From: Rhabdothermincola sediminis
Lineage (GTDB): Bacteria; Actinomycetota; Acidimicrobiia; Acidimicrobiales; Acidimicrobilacustridaceae
NCBI RefSeq assembly: GCF_014805525.1
Contig: NZ_JACFSZ010000004.1
Coordinates: 62,001 to 126,000, forward strand
Length of the DNA stretch: 64,000 nt
Direction: 5' to 3'
A program made the position numbers and the translations under genes. The notes under the pieces are model-generated. The model made no database searches, was not told the DNA's origin, and worked only from the letters and a program-made list of their open reading frames with translations. The first letter of the stretch is position 1. The number at the start of each line of letters is the position of its first letter. Below are positions 14,356 through 21,908 of the stretch, piece by piece.

Positions 14356-15900
14356 ATGGGGGTGACGTTCCTGGTCGACGGCCGGGAGGTCACCCTGGAC
14401 GACGAGGACTGCTCGTTGCTCGAGGCGCTGCGCGACCGGCTCGGGGTTCGAGCTCCCAAGGACGGTTGCAGCCCGCAGGGCCAGTGCGGCTGCTGCACCG
14501 TGCTCGTGGACGGCGCCCCGCGGGTGTCGTGCGTGACCCCGCTGCGCCGGGTGGCCGGCCGTTCGGTGACCACGGTCGAGGGGCTGCCCGACGCCGATCG
14601 CCTGGCGTGGGGCGAGGCGTTCTGCGCCACGGGGGGCAGCCAGTGTGGCTTCTGCACCCCGGGCATCGTGGTGCGGCTGGAGTCGCTCCGCCGCAAGGGT
14701 GTCCCGGCCGGCGACCGCGCGGCGATCGAGCGGGCTCTCGCCGCCCACCTGTGCCGCTGCACCGGCTGGCAGACCATCGTCGAGGCCTACGCCGCGTTCG
14801 GCTCGGCCTCCCCTGAGGGCCGGGACCTGGCCGCGGCCGCCCGCCGAGCCGAGCTGGAGGGCGGCACGCCTCAGCGGGTGGCCCCGGAGGTGTCGCTCGG
14901 CCAGGGCGGGTTCGCGGACGACACCGCCCCGGCGGGCGCGCTGGTCGCCGTGCGTGATCAGCGTGGCGGGTGGGCGCTGGGCGAGACCCTCGCCGAGGCT
15001 CGGCGCGCGGGCGGCAAGGTGCAGGGCCGCCGCACCACCGCAGGGCTGCACCACCCCCTCGAGGTGCCACCGGGCGACTGGGAGGTGACCCTGCGCACCA
15101 CGTGGGTCGAACCTGCGTATCTGGAGACCGACGCGTCGTGGTGTCTGCCGGGAGGCGAGCCCGCGTCGCCGCTGGCGAACGGAGGCGCGTTCGGCGGCAA
15201 GCTCGCCAGCGAGGTGGCCGCGGTGGCCCGGCGCCTCGCCGACGAGCACGGTCGGGCGGTGCGGGTGCTGCTCTCCCGCGAGGACGTGGTGCGCCGCGGC
15301 CCCAAGCGGCCACCGATCGCGGCTGGTGTGCGCCGTGACGGCACCGGGGTGGTGCGGGTCGTGGCCACGCCGGGCATCCGGGAACGGATCGGGGCGCTGG
15401 CGCCGGGCTTGGAGGTCGAGCAGGTGGCCGTGCCGGGTCCGCCGACCTCGGTCGCGCTGCGGGCCGCGGGCTGGGCCGAGGCGGCGGTCCTGCTCGCCGG
15501 GGCCCGCGGGCGGGTGGAGCCGGTGCGGTCACCCTCGGGAGCGGAAGCCGAAGCGCAGCTCGGGCCGGACGGTCGGGTGCGGGTGCGGGTCCGATGTGGG
15601 GACCCGCTCGATGAGATCGTGCTGCGCTCCTACTGCATTGGCGCGGCCCACATGGCGCTCGGGTGGGTCACCTCGGAGGGGATCGCCGTCGACGAGGAGG
15701 GCGAGCCACACGATCTCACGATCCGCTCCTTCGGGGTGCTGCGAGCCAGCGACACGCCGCCCGTGGAGGTCGAGATCGACGATGATGGCGGTGAGCCGGT
15801 CAACGGGTCCGATGCGGTGTTCGCGGCGGTGGCCGCTGCGGCCTGGCTCGCACAGGGATGCCCGCCCGAGTGGCCTACCGGGCGCGGTGTGGGACGATGA
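14356..15900 (+). CDS. Shortened xanthine-dehydrogenase-like fusion protein ([2Fe-2S] domains plus partial molybdopterin domain)
   Basis: 514 residues. Residues 1-150 are the two iron-sulfur domains of the xanthine dehydrogenase/CO dehydrogenase small subunit: CSPQGQCGCCTVLVDG and CGFCTPGIV ... LCRCTGWQ, with eight cluster cysteines in place. The rest is far too short for the ~750-residue molybdenum subunit, yet keeps recognisable pieces: GGAFGGKLASEVAAVARRLA followed by VRVLLSREDV, and near the end GAAHMALGWV and NGSDAVFAAVAAAAW. It seems to be a fused, strongly reduced enzyme that may no longer bind molybdopterin. No CoxM or XdhC genes lie nearby. A TATCCT box at 14299-14304 could start a 45-nt leader. 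Confidence 0.75.
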   Translation: MGVTFLVDGREVTLDDEDCSLLEALRDRLGVRAPKDGCSPQGQCGCCTVLVDGAPRVSCVTPLRRVAGRSVTTVEGLPDADRLAWGEAFCATGGSQCGFCTPGIVVRLESLRRKGVPAGDRAAIERALAAHLCRCTGWQTIVEAYAAFGSASPEGRDLAAAARRAELEGGTPQRVAPEVSLGQGGFADDTAPAGALVAVRDQRGGWALGETLAEARRAGGKVQGRRTTAGLHHPLEVPPGDWEVTLRTTWVEPAYLETDASWCLPGGEPASPLANGGAFGGKLASEVAAVARRLADEHGRAVRVLLSREDVVRRGPKRPPIAAGVRRDGTGVVRVVATPGIRERIGALAPGLEVEQVAVPGPPTSVALRAAGWAEAAVLLAGARGRVEPVRSPSGAEAEAQLGPDGRVRVRVRCGDPLDEIVLRSYCIGAAHMALGWVTSEGIAVDEEGEPHDLTIRSFGVLRASDTPPVEVEIDDDGGEPVNGSDAVFAAVAAAAWLAQGCPPEWPTGRGVGR

Positions 15901-15904
15901 CCAG

Positions 15905-16258
15905 ATGACCACGCCCATCGGTCCCTACACCTCCATCGTGCGTGCCGGCGACCTGCTGGTGGTCTCGGGTCAGGTGGGCGTCAGAGACGGCGCCATGGTG
16001 CCCGGCGGGGTGGCCGCCGAGACCCGCCAGGCGATCGACAACATCGCTGCGCTGCTCGCCACGGAGGGGGCGTCGCTCGCGGACGTGGTCAAGACCACCG
16101 TCTTCTTGCGCCACATGCGGGACTTCGCCCTGATGAACGAGGCCTACGCGGAGATCTTCGGGGAGACCCGGCCGGCTCGCTCGACTGTCGCCGTGGTGGA
16201 GTTGCCCGCGCTCGCTCTGGTGGAGATCGAGGCCTGGGCCTACCGGCCCCGATCTTGA
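15905..16258 (+). CDS. RidA/YjgF family protein
   Basis: 117-residue member of the RidA family, enamine/imine deaminases that clear reactive 2-aminoacrylate. Family landmarks: PIGPYTSIVRAGDLLVVSGQ at the start, ETRQAIDNIAALLATEGAS, VVKTTVFL, and the C-terminal PARSTVAVVELP (the substrate-binding Arg region) followed by VEIEAWAY. It starts four bases after the previous stop and is probably co-transcribed. As these proteins are often paired with oxidoreductases, the neighbour may be a functional link, but this is weak. Confidence 0.9.
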   Translation: MTTPIGPYTSIVRAGDLLVVSGQVGVRDGAMVPGGVAAETRQAIDNIAALLATEGASLADVVKTTVFLRHMRDFALMNEAYAEIFGETRPARSTVAVVELPALALVEIEAWAYRPRS

Positions 16259-16300
16259 GCGGTCTTGGAGCGCAGCGGCGGGATCGGCCATGATGGCCCT

Positions 16301-16459
16301 GTGATCGGCGCCGTTGCGATCGTCGTCATCCTCGTGGTGGTAATCCCCGTGTTGGTGCTGATGAGCTCCGCTGTCCTGGCCGGCGTGCTCGGCTGGCTGT
16401 TGAAGGCAGAGGTCGACGAGCACTACGAGGGCACGGAGTACCTCGAGCTAGCCGGCTGA
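16301..16459 (+). CDS. Small single-pass membrane protein
   Basis: 52-residue product from GTG at 16301: almost the whole N-half is one hydrophobic helix (residues ~2-34, Val/Ile/Leu-rich), followed by the acidic tail KAEVDEHYEGTEYLELAG facing the cytoplasm or exterior. An ATG at 16265 would add 12 polar residues, which fits less well. No family recognised. It lies 42 bp after ridA in the same direction. Confidence 0.55.
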   Translation: MIGAVAIVVILVVVIPVLVLMSSAVLAGVLGWLLKAEVDEHYEGTEYLELAG

Positions 16460-16474
16460 CCCGCTGAGCTGCAG

Positions 16475-16508
16475 CCCCGTCCCTCCCCCTCCCGCCTCCC
16501 CCCCTCCC
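16475..16508 (-). other. G-quadruplex-prone G-run cluster on the minus strand
   Basis: A 34-bp tract is almost purely C on the plus strand. On the minus strand it reads as five runs of three or more G separated by 1-4 nt, which meets the usual G-quadruplex pattern. It sits 76 bp past the stop of the GlnR-like gene and would be in that gene's 3' transcript region. Confidence 0.5.
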
Positions 16509-16511
16509 GAG

Positions 16512-16554
16512 CTGTTCATGGATCCGCGGCCGCTAGCCGCGTGCGGGTGAACAG
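16512..16554. terminator. Two-part inverted repeat between convergent genes
   Basis: CTGTTCA (16512-16518) pairs with TGAACAG (16548-16554), and inside it CGCGGC (16525-16530) pairs with GCCGCG (16536-16541) around a 5-nt loop. It lies between the small membrane protein gene (plus) and the GlnR-like gene (minus), a natural place for a bidirectional terminator, though no T-tract is present. Confidence 0.4.
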
Positions 16555-16583
16555 TTGCGGAGGGGCGGGTCGCCAACGGAGGA

Positions 16584-17264
16584 TCAGACGTTCCAGCGGC
16601 TCTGACCGAATCGGTAGCCGACCGAGCGCACAGTCTGGATGAGACCAGCGTGTTCCTCCCCGAGCTTGGCTCGGAGCCGGCGAATGTGGACGTCGACGGT
16701 GCGGGCCCCGCCGTAGTACTCGTAGCCCCACACCCTTGACAGCAGTGTTTCACGGGTGAAGACCTTGCCGGGGTGGGAGGCGAGGAACTTGAGCAGCTCG
16801 TACTCCATGTAGGTGAGATCGAGCGGGCGGCCATCGATTGCGGCCTGGTAGGTCTCGAGGTTGAGCACCAGCCCGGCGTACTCCACCAGCTCCGGGCGGG
16901 TACCGCGCCCGGTACGCCAGAACAGATGCTTGAGTCGGGCTTCCAGCTCTCGTGGATGGAACGGCGTGAGGCAGAAGTCGTCGAAGAGGTCGTCGCGCAG
17001 CTCCAGGTCGGTGAGCTGGGTGCCGTTGACGAGCAGCAGCACCGGCTCGAGGGGCACGTCCCGCTTGCGCAACGCCCGGCACACGGCGAACGCGCCCTCC
17101 GGGTCCCGGTCAGCGCACACGATCGCTCCCGCCCAACCGTCGTGCGGCTCGTGGCGGGTGATACCACTCTCGTCCCCGACCGACTTCCACGGGTAGCCGC
17201 TGAGGTCGAGCGCCTGGGCCAGCTCGGGCGGCGCCGGATCCGGGAAGAGCAGCAGCGGTTCCAT
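16584..17264 (-). CDS. GlnR-like OmpR-family regulator with atypical receiver
   Basis: 226 residues. The C-terminal ~100 residues are a clear OmpR/PhoB winged helix (LDLTYMEYELLKFLASHPG, VDVHIRRLRAKLGE, TVRSVGYRFG). The N-terminal receiver is degenerate: instead of the usual phospho-Asp strand it has GAIVCADRDPEGAFAVCRAL, and the conserved Lys/Thr positions are not evident. The same departure from a normal receiver, with VLLLV and a C-terminal EARL helix, occurs in GlnR, the actinobacterial nitrogen regulator that works without phosphorylation. It starts nine bases after the stop of a glutamine synthetase gene on the same strand, and no kinase gene is nearby. I infer a nitrogen-control role. 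Confidence 0.72.
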   Translation of the reverse strand: MEPLLLFPDPAPPELAQALDLSGYPWKSVGDESGITRHEPHDGWAGAIVCADRDPEGAFAVCRALRKRDVPLEPVLLLVNGTQLTDLELRDDLFDDFCLTPFHPRELEARLKHLFWRTGRGTRPELVEYAGLVLNLETYQAAIDGRPLDLTYMEYELLKFLASHPGKVFTRETLLSRVWGYEYYGGARTVDVHIRRLRAKLGEEHAGLIQTVRSVGYRFGQSRWNV

Positions 17265-17273
17265 CGGTCGCCG

Positions 17274-18608
17274 TCAGAGGTTGGGCAGGTATCGATCCAG
17301 CTCGAACTGGGTCACCTGGGACTTGTACGCGAACCACTCGGCCCGCTTGTTCCGCAGGAACCACTCGAAGATGTGCTCGCCCAGCGCCTCGGCCACCAGC
17401 TCGGACTCCTCCATGAGATCGAGCGCGTCGGAGAGGGACTGAGGGAGCGGTTGGATGCCTTCGGCGGCGCGCTCTTCGGGGGTCATCTCGAAGACGTTGG
17501 TCGACGACTCTGATGGGAGCTCGTAGCCCCCTTCGATCCCCCGCAGCCCGGCCGCGAGGATCACCGAGAATGCCAGGTACGGGTTGCACGCAGGGTCAGG
17601 GGCGCGGTACTCGATGCGGGTGGAGGACTCTTTGCCTCGCTTCGTGACCGGCACACGGACGAGAGCAGAGCGGTTGTTGCGAGCCCAGGTGACATACACC
17701 GGCGCCTCGTAGCCCACGATGAGCCGCTTGTAGGAGTTCACGATCTGGTTGGTCACCGCCGTGATCTCGCCGGCGTGATGCAGCAACCCCGCGATGAACC
17801 CCCGGGCCACCTTCGACAGGCCGTACTGGTCGCCGGGCTCGTGGAAGGCGTTGCGATCACCCTCGAACAGCGACATGTGGGTGTGCATGCCCGATCCCTG
17901 CACTCCGGCGAGGGGCTTGGGCATGAAGGTCGCGTACGCCCCTTGTTCGAGAGCGATCTCGCGGACCACGAGCCGGAATGTCATGACATTGTCAGCCATG
18001 CTCAGCGCATCGGTGTAGCGCAGGTCGATCTCGTGCTGGCTGGGCGCGTCCTCGTGGAACGAGTACTCGACCGGGATGCCCATCGCCTCGAGCACCTGCA
18101 GGGTGCGCTTGCGCAGGTCGCTGGCCACATCGGCGGTGGTGAGGTCGAAGTAGGAGCCGGAATCGAGTGGTCGCGGGAGGTGGGACGGGTCCCCATCCTC
18201 GAAGTAGAAGAACTCCATCTCCGGGGCGACCATGAACGAGAAGCCCTTCTCCCGGGCCCGGTCGAGGTTGCGCTTGAGCACCTGGCGGGGGTCGCCTTCG
18301 AACGGCGTGCCGTCGTGGTTCAGGATGTCGCAGAACATGCGGGCCGAGACGTCCTCGCGATCGCCCCACGGGAGCAACTCGAAGGTGTTCGGGTCGGGCT
18401 TGGCGAGCACGTCGCTCTCCTGTACCCGGCTGAAGCCGTCGATGGCGGAGCCATCGAAGTGCATGCCCTCGTCGAAGGCGTTCTCGAGCTCTGCCGGGGA
18501 GATGGCGACCGACTTGAGCTGGCCGAGCACGTCGGTGAACCACAGGCGGATGAGCCGTACCCCGCGCTCTTCCACCGTTCGGAGCACGTAGTCCTGCTGG
18601 CGTTCCAT
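17274..18608 (-). CDS. Type I glutamine synthetase (GlnA2-like, no adenylylation motif)
   Basis: Glutamine synthetase of 444 residues (glutamate + ammonia + ATP). Type I landmarks are present: LWFTDVLGQLKS, MHFDGSAIDGF, the metal site APEMEFFYF, and GSGMHTHMSLF plus the NRSALVRVP substrate loop. It is shorter than the adenylylated form, and the C-terminus (QVTQFELDRYLPNL) lacks the YEF...YYD tyrosine motif, so GlnE should not modify it. It may act on other amines, as some GlnA-like enzymes do. ATG at 18608 has no clear Shine-Dalgarno; a TAAACA just upstream hints at a leaderless transcript. The regulator follows 9 bp downstream. Confidence 0.9.
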   Translation of the reverse strand: MERQQDYVLRTVEERGVRLIRLWFTDVLGQLKSVAISPAELENAFDEGMHFDGSAIDGFSRVQESDVLAKPDPNTFELLPWGDREDVSARMFCDILNHDGTPFEGDPRQVLKRNLDRAREKGFSFMVAPEMEFFYFEDGDPSHLPRPLDSGSYFDLTTADVASDLRKRTLQVLEAMGIPVEYSFHEDAPSQHEIDLRYTDALSMADNVMTFRLVVREIALEQGAYATFMPKPLAGVQGSGMHTHMSLFEGDRNAFHEPGDQYGLSKVARGFIAGLLHHAGEITAVTNQIVNSYKRLIVGYEAPVYVTWARNNRSALVRVPVTKRGKESSTRIEYRAPDPACNPYLAFSVILAAGLRGIEGGYELPSESSTNVFEMTPEERAAEGIQPLPQSLSDALDLMEESELVAEALGEHIFEWFLRNKRAEWFAYKSQVTQFELDRYLPNL

Positions 18609-18658
18609 GGCCGCATGTTTACACGGGTCGCGCGGTGCCCGGCCGAGCCCCTTCCGTG

Positions 18659-18696
18659 TTCACATAGCGTTCACATTCGGGAAAAGGCCGGGAAAC
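18659..18696. promoter_or_regulatory. 11-bp periodic operator between divergent glutamine synthetase genes
   Basis: Four 5-bp boxes occur with exact 6-bp gaps: TTCAC (18659-18663), TTCAC (18670-18674), GAAAA (18681-18685), GAAAC (18692-18696). An 11-bp repeat is typical of OmpR-family tandem binding. The known GlnR site of actinomycetes alternates GTnAC-like and GAAAC-like half-boxes with the same 6-bp gaps; here like boxes are adjacent (a-a-b-b). It lies in the 203-bp gap controlling both glnA2-like and glnII genes. Confidence 0.6.
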
Positions 18697-18811
18697 AGCG
18701 TCTTGCGAACCTGCTCGCACCCCGCACGATCGCGCGGGCGAACCGTCCCGAATCAACGTCGGCTGCGCTGGGACCGTGGAACGCCGACCGGACCTGTGAG
18801 TAGGAGACCTC

Positions 18812-19813
18812 GTGAGCTACAGGGCTGAGTACATCTGGATCGACGGCACCGAGCCCACACCGCTGCTGCGGTCGAAGACCAAGATCATCCCCAGCGGTGA
18901 GGAGCCCGGCATCTGGGGCTTCGACGGGTCGAGCACCAACCAGGCTCCGGGCAGTGCCTCGGACTGCGTGTTGCGACCGGTGTTCGTGTGCCCCGATCCG
19001 ATCCGGGGCGGGGATGACAAGCTGGTGATGTGCGAGGTGCTGCTGACCGACTTCACCCCGCATCCCACCAATACCCGGGCGGCATGCGTGGCGGCGGCCG
19101 AGAAGTACGCGGACCAGGAGCCGCTGTTCGGCATCGAGCAGGAGTACACGTTCCTGAAGGACGGGCGCCCGCTGGGCTGGCCGCAGGGCGGGTTCCCGGG
19201 TCCACAGGGGCCGTACTACTGCGGTGTGGGCGCGGACGAGATCTGGGGGCGCGACATCGTCGAGGCCCACACCAAGGCGTGCATGGACGCGGGCCTGCAC
19301 ATCTCGGGGACGAACGCCGAGGTGATGATGGGCCAGTGGGAGTTCCAGATCGGGCCGGTCGCCCCACCCCAGGTGGCAGACGAGCTGTACGTGGCCCGGT
19401 GGCTGCTGTACCGCATCGCTGAGGACTTCGACGTCGCGGTGACCATCGACCCCAAGCCCATGCCTGGTGACTGGAACGGCGCCGGTGCCCACACCAACTT
19501 CTCCACCAACAAGATGCGCGAGAGCTACGACGCGATCATCACCGCCTGCGAGGCGCTGGGGAAGAACGCTACGGAGCACATCGAGAACTACGGCGCGGGT
19601 GTCGAGCGGCGGCTGACGGGCTTGCACGAGACGGCGCCGTGGACCGAGTTCAGCTACGGCGTGTCGGACCGGGGTGCTTCCGTACGTATTCCCTGGCAGG
19701 TGGAGAAGGAAGGCAAGGGCTACATCGAGGATCGGCGCCCCAACGCCAACTGCGATCCGTACACGGTGACCCGCCTCATCGTCGAGACCTGCTGCGGCGC
19801 GCTGGCGAGCTGA
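18812..19813 (+). CDS. glnII: Type II (eukaryotic-type) glutamine synthetase
   Basis: 333-residue glutamine synthetase of the GSII class. Signature elements: EYIWIDGTEPTPLLRSKTK, WGFDGSSTNQAPG, the ATP-binding GIEQEYTFL, GPVAPPQVADELYVARWLLY, the Asn/Gly-rich GDWNGAGAHTNFST and RRPNANCDPYTV near the end. GTG start at 18812 with TAGGAG seven bases upstream. Divergent from the glnA2-like gene with a shared GlnR-like operator; in actinomycetes and rhizobia glnII is nitrogen regulated at transcription and heat labile. Confidence 0.94.
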   Translation: MSYRAEYIWIDGTEPTPLLRSKTKIIPSGEEPGIWGFDGSSTNQAPGSASDCVLRPVFVCPDPIRGGDDKLVMCEVLLTDFTPHPTNTRAACVAAAEKYADQEPLFGIEQEYTFLKDGRPLGWPQGGFPGPQGPYYCGVGADEIWGRDIVEAHTKACMDAGLHISGTNAEVMMGQWEFQIGPVAPPQVADELYVARWLLYRIAEDFDVAVTIDPKPMPGDWNGAGAHTNFSTNKMRESYDAIITACEALGKNATEHIENYGAGVERRLTGLHETAPWTEFSYGVSDRGASVRIPWQVEKEGKGYIEDRRPNANCDPYTVTRLIVETCCGALAS

Positions 19814-19966
19814 CGTTTCGCGACGCCCGCCGCTCGATCGATCTGGATCGGCGGATCCTCGGCGGCCCCTCCGATACCCCGGCGGCGCGGGTGGGGAGGG
19901 GCCGCTAGTGTCCTTCCGACCCGTGCCGTGCACGGGGCTGGCGCCGGTGCGATGCCGGCGGTGGTC

Positions 19967-19997
19967 ACGCGCTGAGCGATCAACGCGCTGAGCGATC
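19967..19997 (+). repeat. Tandem 15-bp direct repeat before glnA
   Basis: ACGCGCTGAGCGATC occurs at 19967-19981 and again at 19983-19997, separated by one base (16-bp period), ending about 18 bp before the glnA start codon and next to its AGGAAAGGAAG ribosome site. The rest of the 202-bp gap between glnII and glnA shows only a short CCCGTG/CACGGG palindrome. Confidence 0.6.
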
Positions 19998-20015
19998 TGA
20001 GGAAAGGAAGCTGCC

Positions 20016-21443
20016 TTGCAGGAACGCACTCCCGATGAGGTCCTCGCGCTGGTCGAGAGCGAGGGATGCGAGTTCGTCGACTTCCGGTTCTCGGACCTGC
20101 CCGGGATCATGCAGCACGTCACCATCCCGGCTCGGCTGCTCGGTGAGAGCCACTTCACCGAAGGCCACGGCTTCGACGGGTCGTCGATCCGCGGGTTCCA
20201 GGAGATCCAGGAATCCGACATGGTGCTGATCGCGGATCCGAATACCTGCTACATCGATCCGTTCATGCGACGGAAGACGGCGGTCATCCACTGCTTCGTG
20301 GCCGACCCCGTCACCGGCGAGAGCTACTCGCGCGATCCCCGCTACGTCGCCCAGAAGGCGGAGGCATACCTGCGTTCGACCGGTATCGCTGACACCGCGT
20401 ACTTCGGTCCCGAGTCCGAGTTCTTCGTGTTCGATGACGTTCGCTTCGATACCCGGGCCAACGAGTCCTACTACTTCGTCGACTCGGTGGAGGGCATCTG
20501 GAACACCGGCGCCGACGAGCTGCCCGGGAACCTCGGCTACAAGCCACGCACCAAGCAGGGCTACTTCCCGGTGCCGCCGACCGATCACTACCAGGACCTG
20601 CGCTCGGAGATGGCCGCCACCCTCCACGAGGTGGGCATCGAGACCGAGCTGCACCATCACGAGGTGGCGAGCGGCGGCCAGGGAGAGATCGGCATGCGCT
20701 TCTCGACCTTGCTCGACCAGGCCGATCAGCTGATGACCTTCAAGTACGTGCTGAAAGGTGTCGCCTGGCAGGCGGGCAAGTCGCTGACGTTCATGCCGAA
20801 GCCGCTGTTCGAGGACAACGGCTCGGGCATGCACACACACCAGTCGCTGTGGAAAGGCGGCGAGCCGCTGTTCTACGACGAAGCGGGTTACGCGGGGCTG
20901 TCCGACATCGCCCGCTGGTACATCGGTGGGCTTCTCCACCATGCGCACGCGGTGATCGCGTTCACGAACCCGACCACGAACAGCTTCAAGCGCCTGGTGC
21001 CCGGTTACGAGGCCCCGGTCAACCTCGTGTACAGCCAGCGCAACCGCTCAGCTGCCTGCCGTATCCCGCTGGCGTCGCAGAGCCCCAAGGCCAAGCGCAT
21101 CGAGTTCCGCTGCCCTGACAGCACGGCGAACCCGTACCTGGCGTTCTCGGCGATGCTGCTCGCGGGCCTCGACGGCATCCAGAACCGCATCGAGCCCCCC
21201 GCGCCGGTCGACAAGGACCTCTACGACCTGCCGCCCGAGGAGCTGGCGAAGGTGCCGCAGGTGCCGGCATCGCTCGACGAGGCGTTGCGGGCGCTGGAGG
21301 ACGACCAGGACTTCTTGAAGGTGGGCGGGGTGTTCACCGACGACCTGATCGAGACCTGGATCGAGTACAAGCGCCGCAACGAGATCGACGCCATCCGCTT
21401 GCGCCCGCACCCCTACGAGTTCGCCCTCTACTACGACATCTAG
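20016..21443 (+). CDS. glnA: Type I-beta glutamine synthetase (adenylylatable)
   Basis: The main ammonia-assimilating glutamine synthetase, 475 residues. It carries [12 protein letters not shown], the metal-binding [21 protein letters not shown], the NRSAACRIP loop and, near the C-terminus, [10 protein letters not shown], whose Tyr is the site that GlnE adenylylates to switch the enzyme off. The TTG start at 20016 is supported by AGGAAAGGAAG upstream. GlnE is encoded 2 kb away. Transcription stops probably at the hairpin 21461-21500. Confidence 0.95.
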   Translation: MQERTPDEVLALVESEGCEFVDFRFSDLPGIMQHVTIPARLLGESHFTEGHGFDGSSIRGFQEIQESDMVLIADPNTCYIDPFMRRKTAVIHCFVADPVTGESYSRDPRYVAQKAEAYLRSTGIADTAYFGPESEFFVFDDVRFDTRANESYYFVDSVEGIWNTGADELPGNLGYKPRTKQGYFPVPPTDHYQDLRSEMAATLHEVGIETELHHHEVASGGQGEIGMRFSTLLDQADQLMTFKYVLKGVAWQAGKSLTFMPKPLFEDNGSGMHTHQSLWKGGEPLFYDEAGYAGLSDIARWYIGGLLHHAHAVIAFTNPTTNSFKRLVPGYEAPVNLVYSQRNRSAACRIPLASQSPKAKRIEFRCPDSTANPYLAFSAMLLAGLDGIQNRIEPPAPVDKDLYDLPPEELAKVPQVPASLDEALRALEDDQDFLKVGGVFTDDLIETWIEYKRRNEIDAIRLRPHPYEFALYYDI

Positions 21444-21460
21444 GTCGGGGGATCAGTCGC

Positions 21461-21500
21461 TCCGCAGGTCAGGGGTCGTTTCTGGCGCCTCACCTGCGGA
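21461..21500 (+). terminator. Hairpin downstream of glnA
   Basis: A 9-bp stem (21461-21469 with 21492-21500), then one C-C mismatch and three more pairs (21471-21473 with 21488-21490), starts 18 bp after the glnA stop. No T-run follows. Confidence 0.5.
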
Positions 21501-21552
21501 AGCGCCCGTGCGGGGCACCGAGTCCATACCGAACGAGATCTGCCACCACTAG

Positions 21553-21660
21553 GGCATCGCGCGCCTGGGTCGCCGTGTCGATCTCGTCTCTCGCCGGGCA
21601 TTTCACGCGCGCCTTCGAGACGCCGTACTGGCCGAAGCCCGTGTGCTCTATGCAGCGTGA
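21553..21660 (+). pseudogene. Remnant of a MNT-type nucleotidyltransferase antitoxin (C-terminal end)
   Basis: An open frame of 35 codons after an in-frame stop, with no start, reads GIARLGRRVDLVSRRAFH and then ARLRDAVLAEARVLYAA before TGA. This is the typical C-terminal end of the minimal nucleotidyltransferase (MNT/MntA) antitoxin family, where G-R-x-V-D-L-V is the last catalytic-domain strand. The upstream catalytic GSxxxG...DxD portion is missing. Its stop overlaps the ATG of the HEPN-like remnant by 11 bases, as in intact MNT-HEPN operons. Judged by pattern only, not by a database search. Confidence 0.55.
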
Positions 21661-21727
21661 GCTCCTGCTGATCGGCGAGATGATCGGGGCCGCCGAGCGA
21701 TTTGGTCAGGCGTATGCCGCCGTCGCT
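21650..21727 (+). pseudogene. Remnant of a HEPN (DUF86) toxin, N-terminal part
   Basis: ATG at 21650 opens a frame beginning MQRELLLIGEMIGAAERF, matching the first helix of HEPN/DUF86 toxins partnered with MNT antitoxins. After about 26 residues the frame turns into Pro/Gly/Ser-rich sequence without helix pattern, and the catalytic R-x4-6-H motif is absent, so it is a truncated fragment. The overlap with the MNT remnant shows they were one operon. From about 21728 to 21859 I see no gene. Confidence 0.5.
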
Positions 21728-21859
21728 TGGCCATGTCGTGGTCCTCCTTCGCCCCATCCTGGGGCAACGGACTCGCACAACAGGTGGACCACTACAGGGG
21801 GCTCAGCGCAGCAGGGCTCGGTCCCGTCACCTAGCCTGGCGCCAGCGGGCCGAGGTCCC

Positions 21860-21908
21860 GACTGCTGGAAGTGAGAAGAAACAGGAAGGACTGCTGGAAG
21901 TGAGAAGA
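21860..21908 (+). repeat. 20-bp direct repeat duplicating a translation start
   Basis: The same 20-bp unit occurs at 21860-21879 and 21889-21908 (29-bp period). Each copy contains a GTG; the second is the start codon of the secreted Thr-rich protein, the first opens only ten codons. A local 29-bp duplication of the ribosome site and start seems likely. Confidence 0.65.

Noticed and set aside
14287-15249. Upstream extension of the Tat lipoprotein frame
   Set aside because: It runs antisense through the xanthine-dehydrogenase-like gene, whereas the twin-arginine signal defines the start near 14286.
16519-16537. Cluster of BamHI, SacII, NotI and NheI-like sites resembling a cloning linker
   Set aside because: The sites form the core of a natural inverted repeat between convergent genes, and there is no vector-like sequence on either side.
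21440-21778. Minus-strand frame opposite the MNT/HEPN remnant
   Set aside because: One minus frame looks somewhat protein-like at its end, but it has no start or family pattern, whereas the plus-strand frames match MNT and HEPN ends in the right order.
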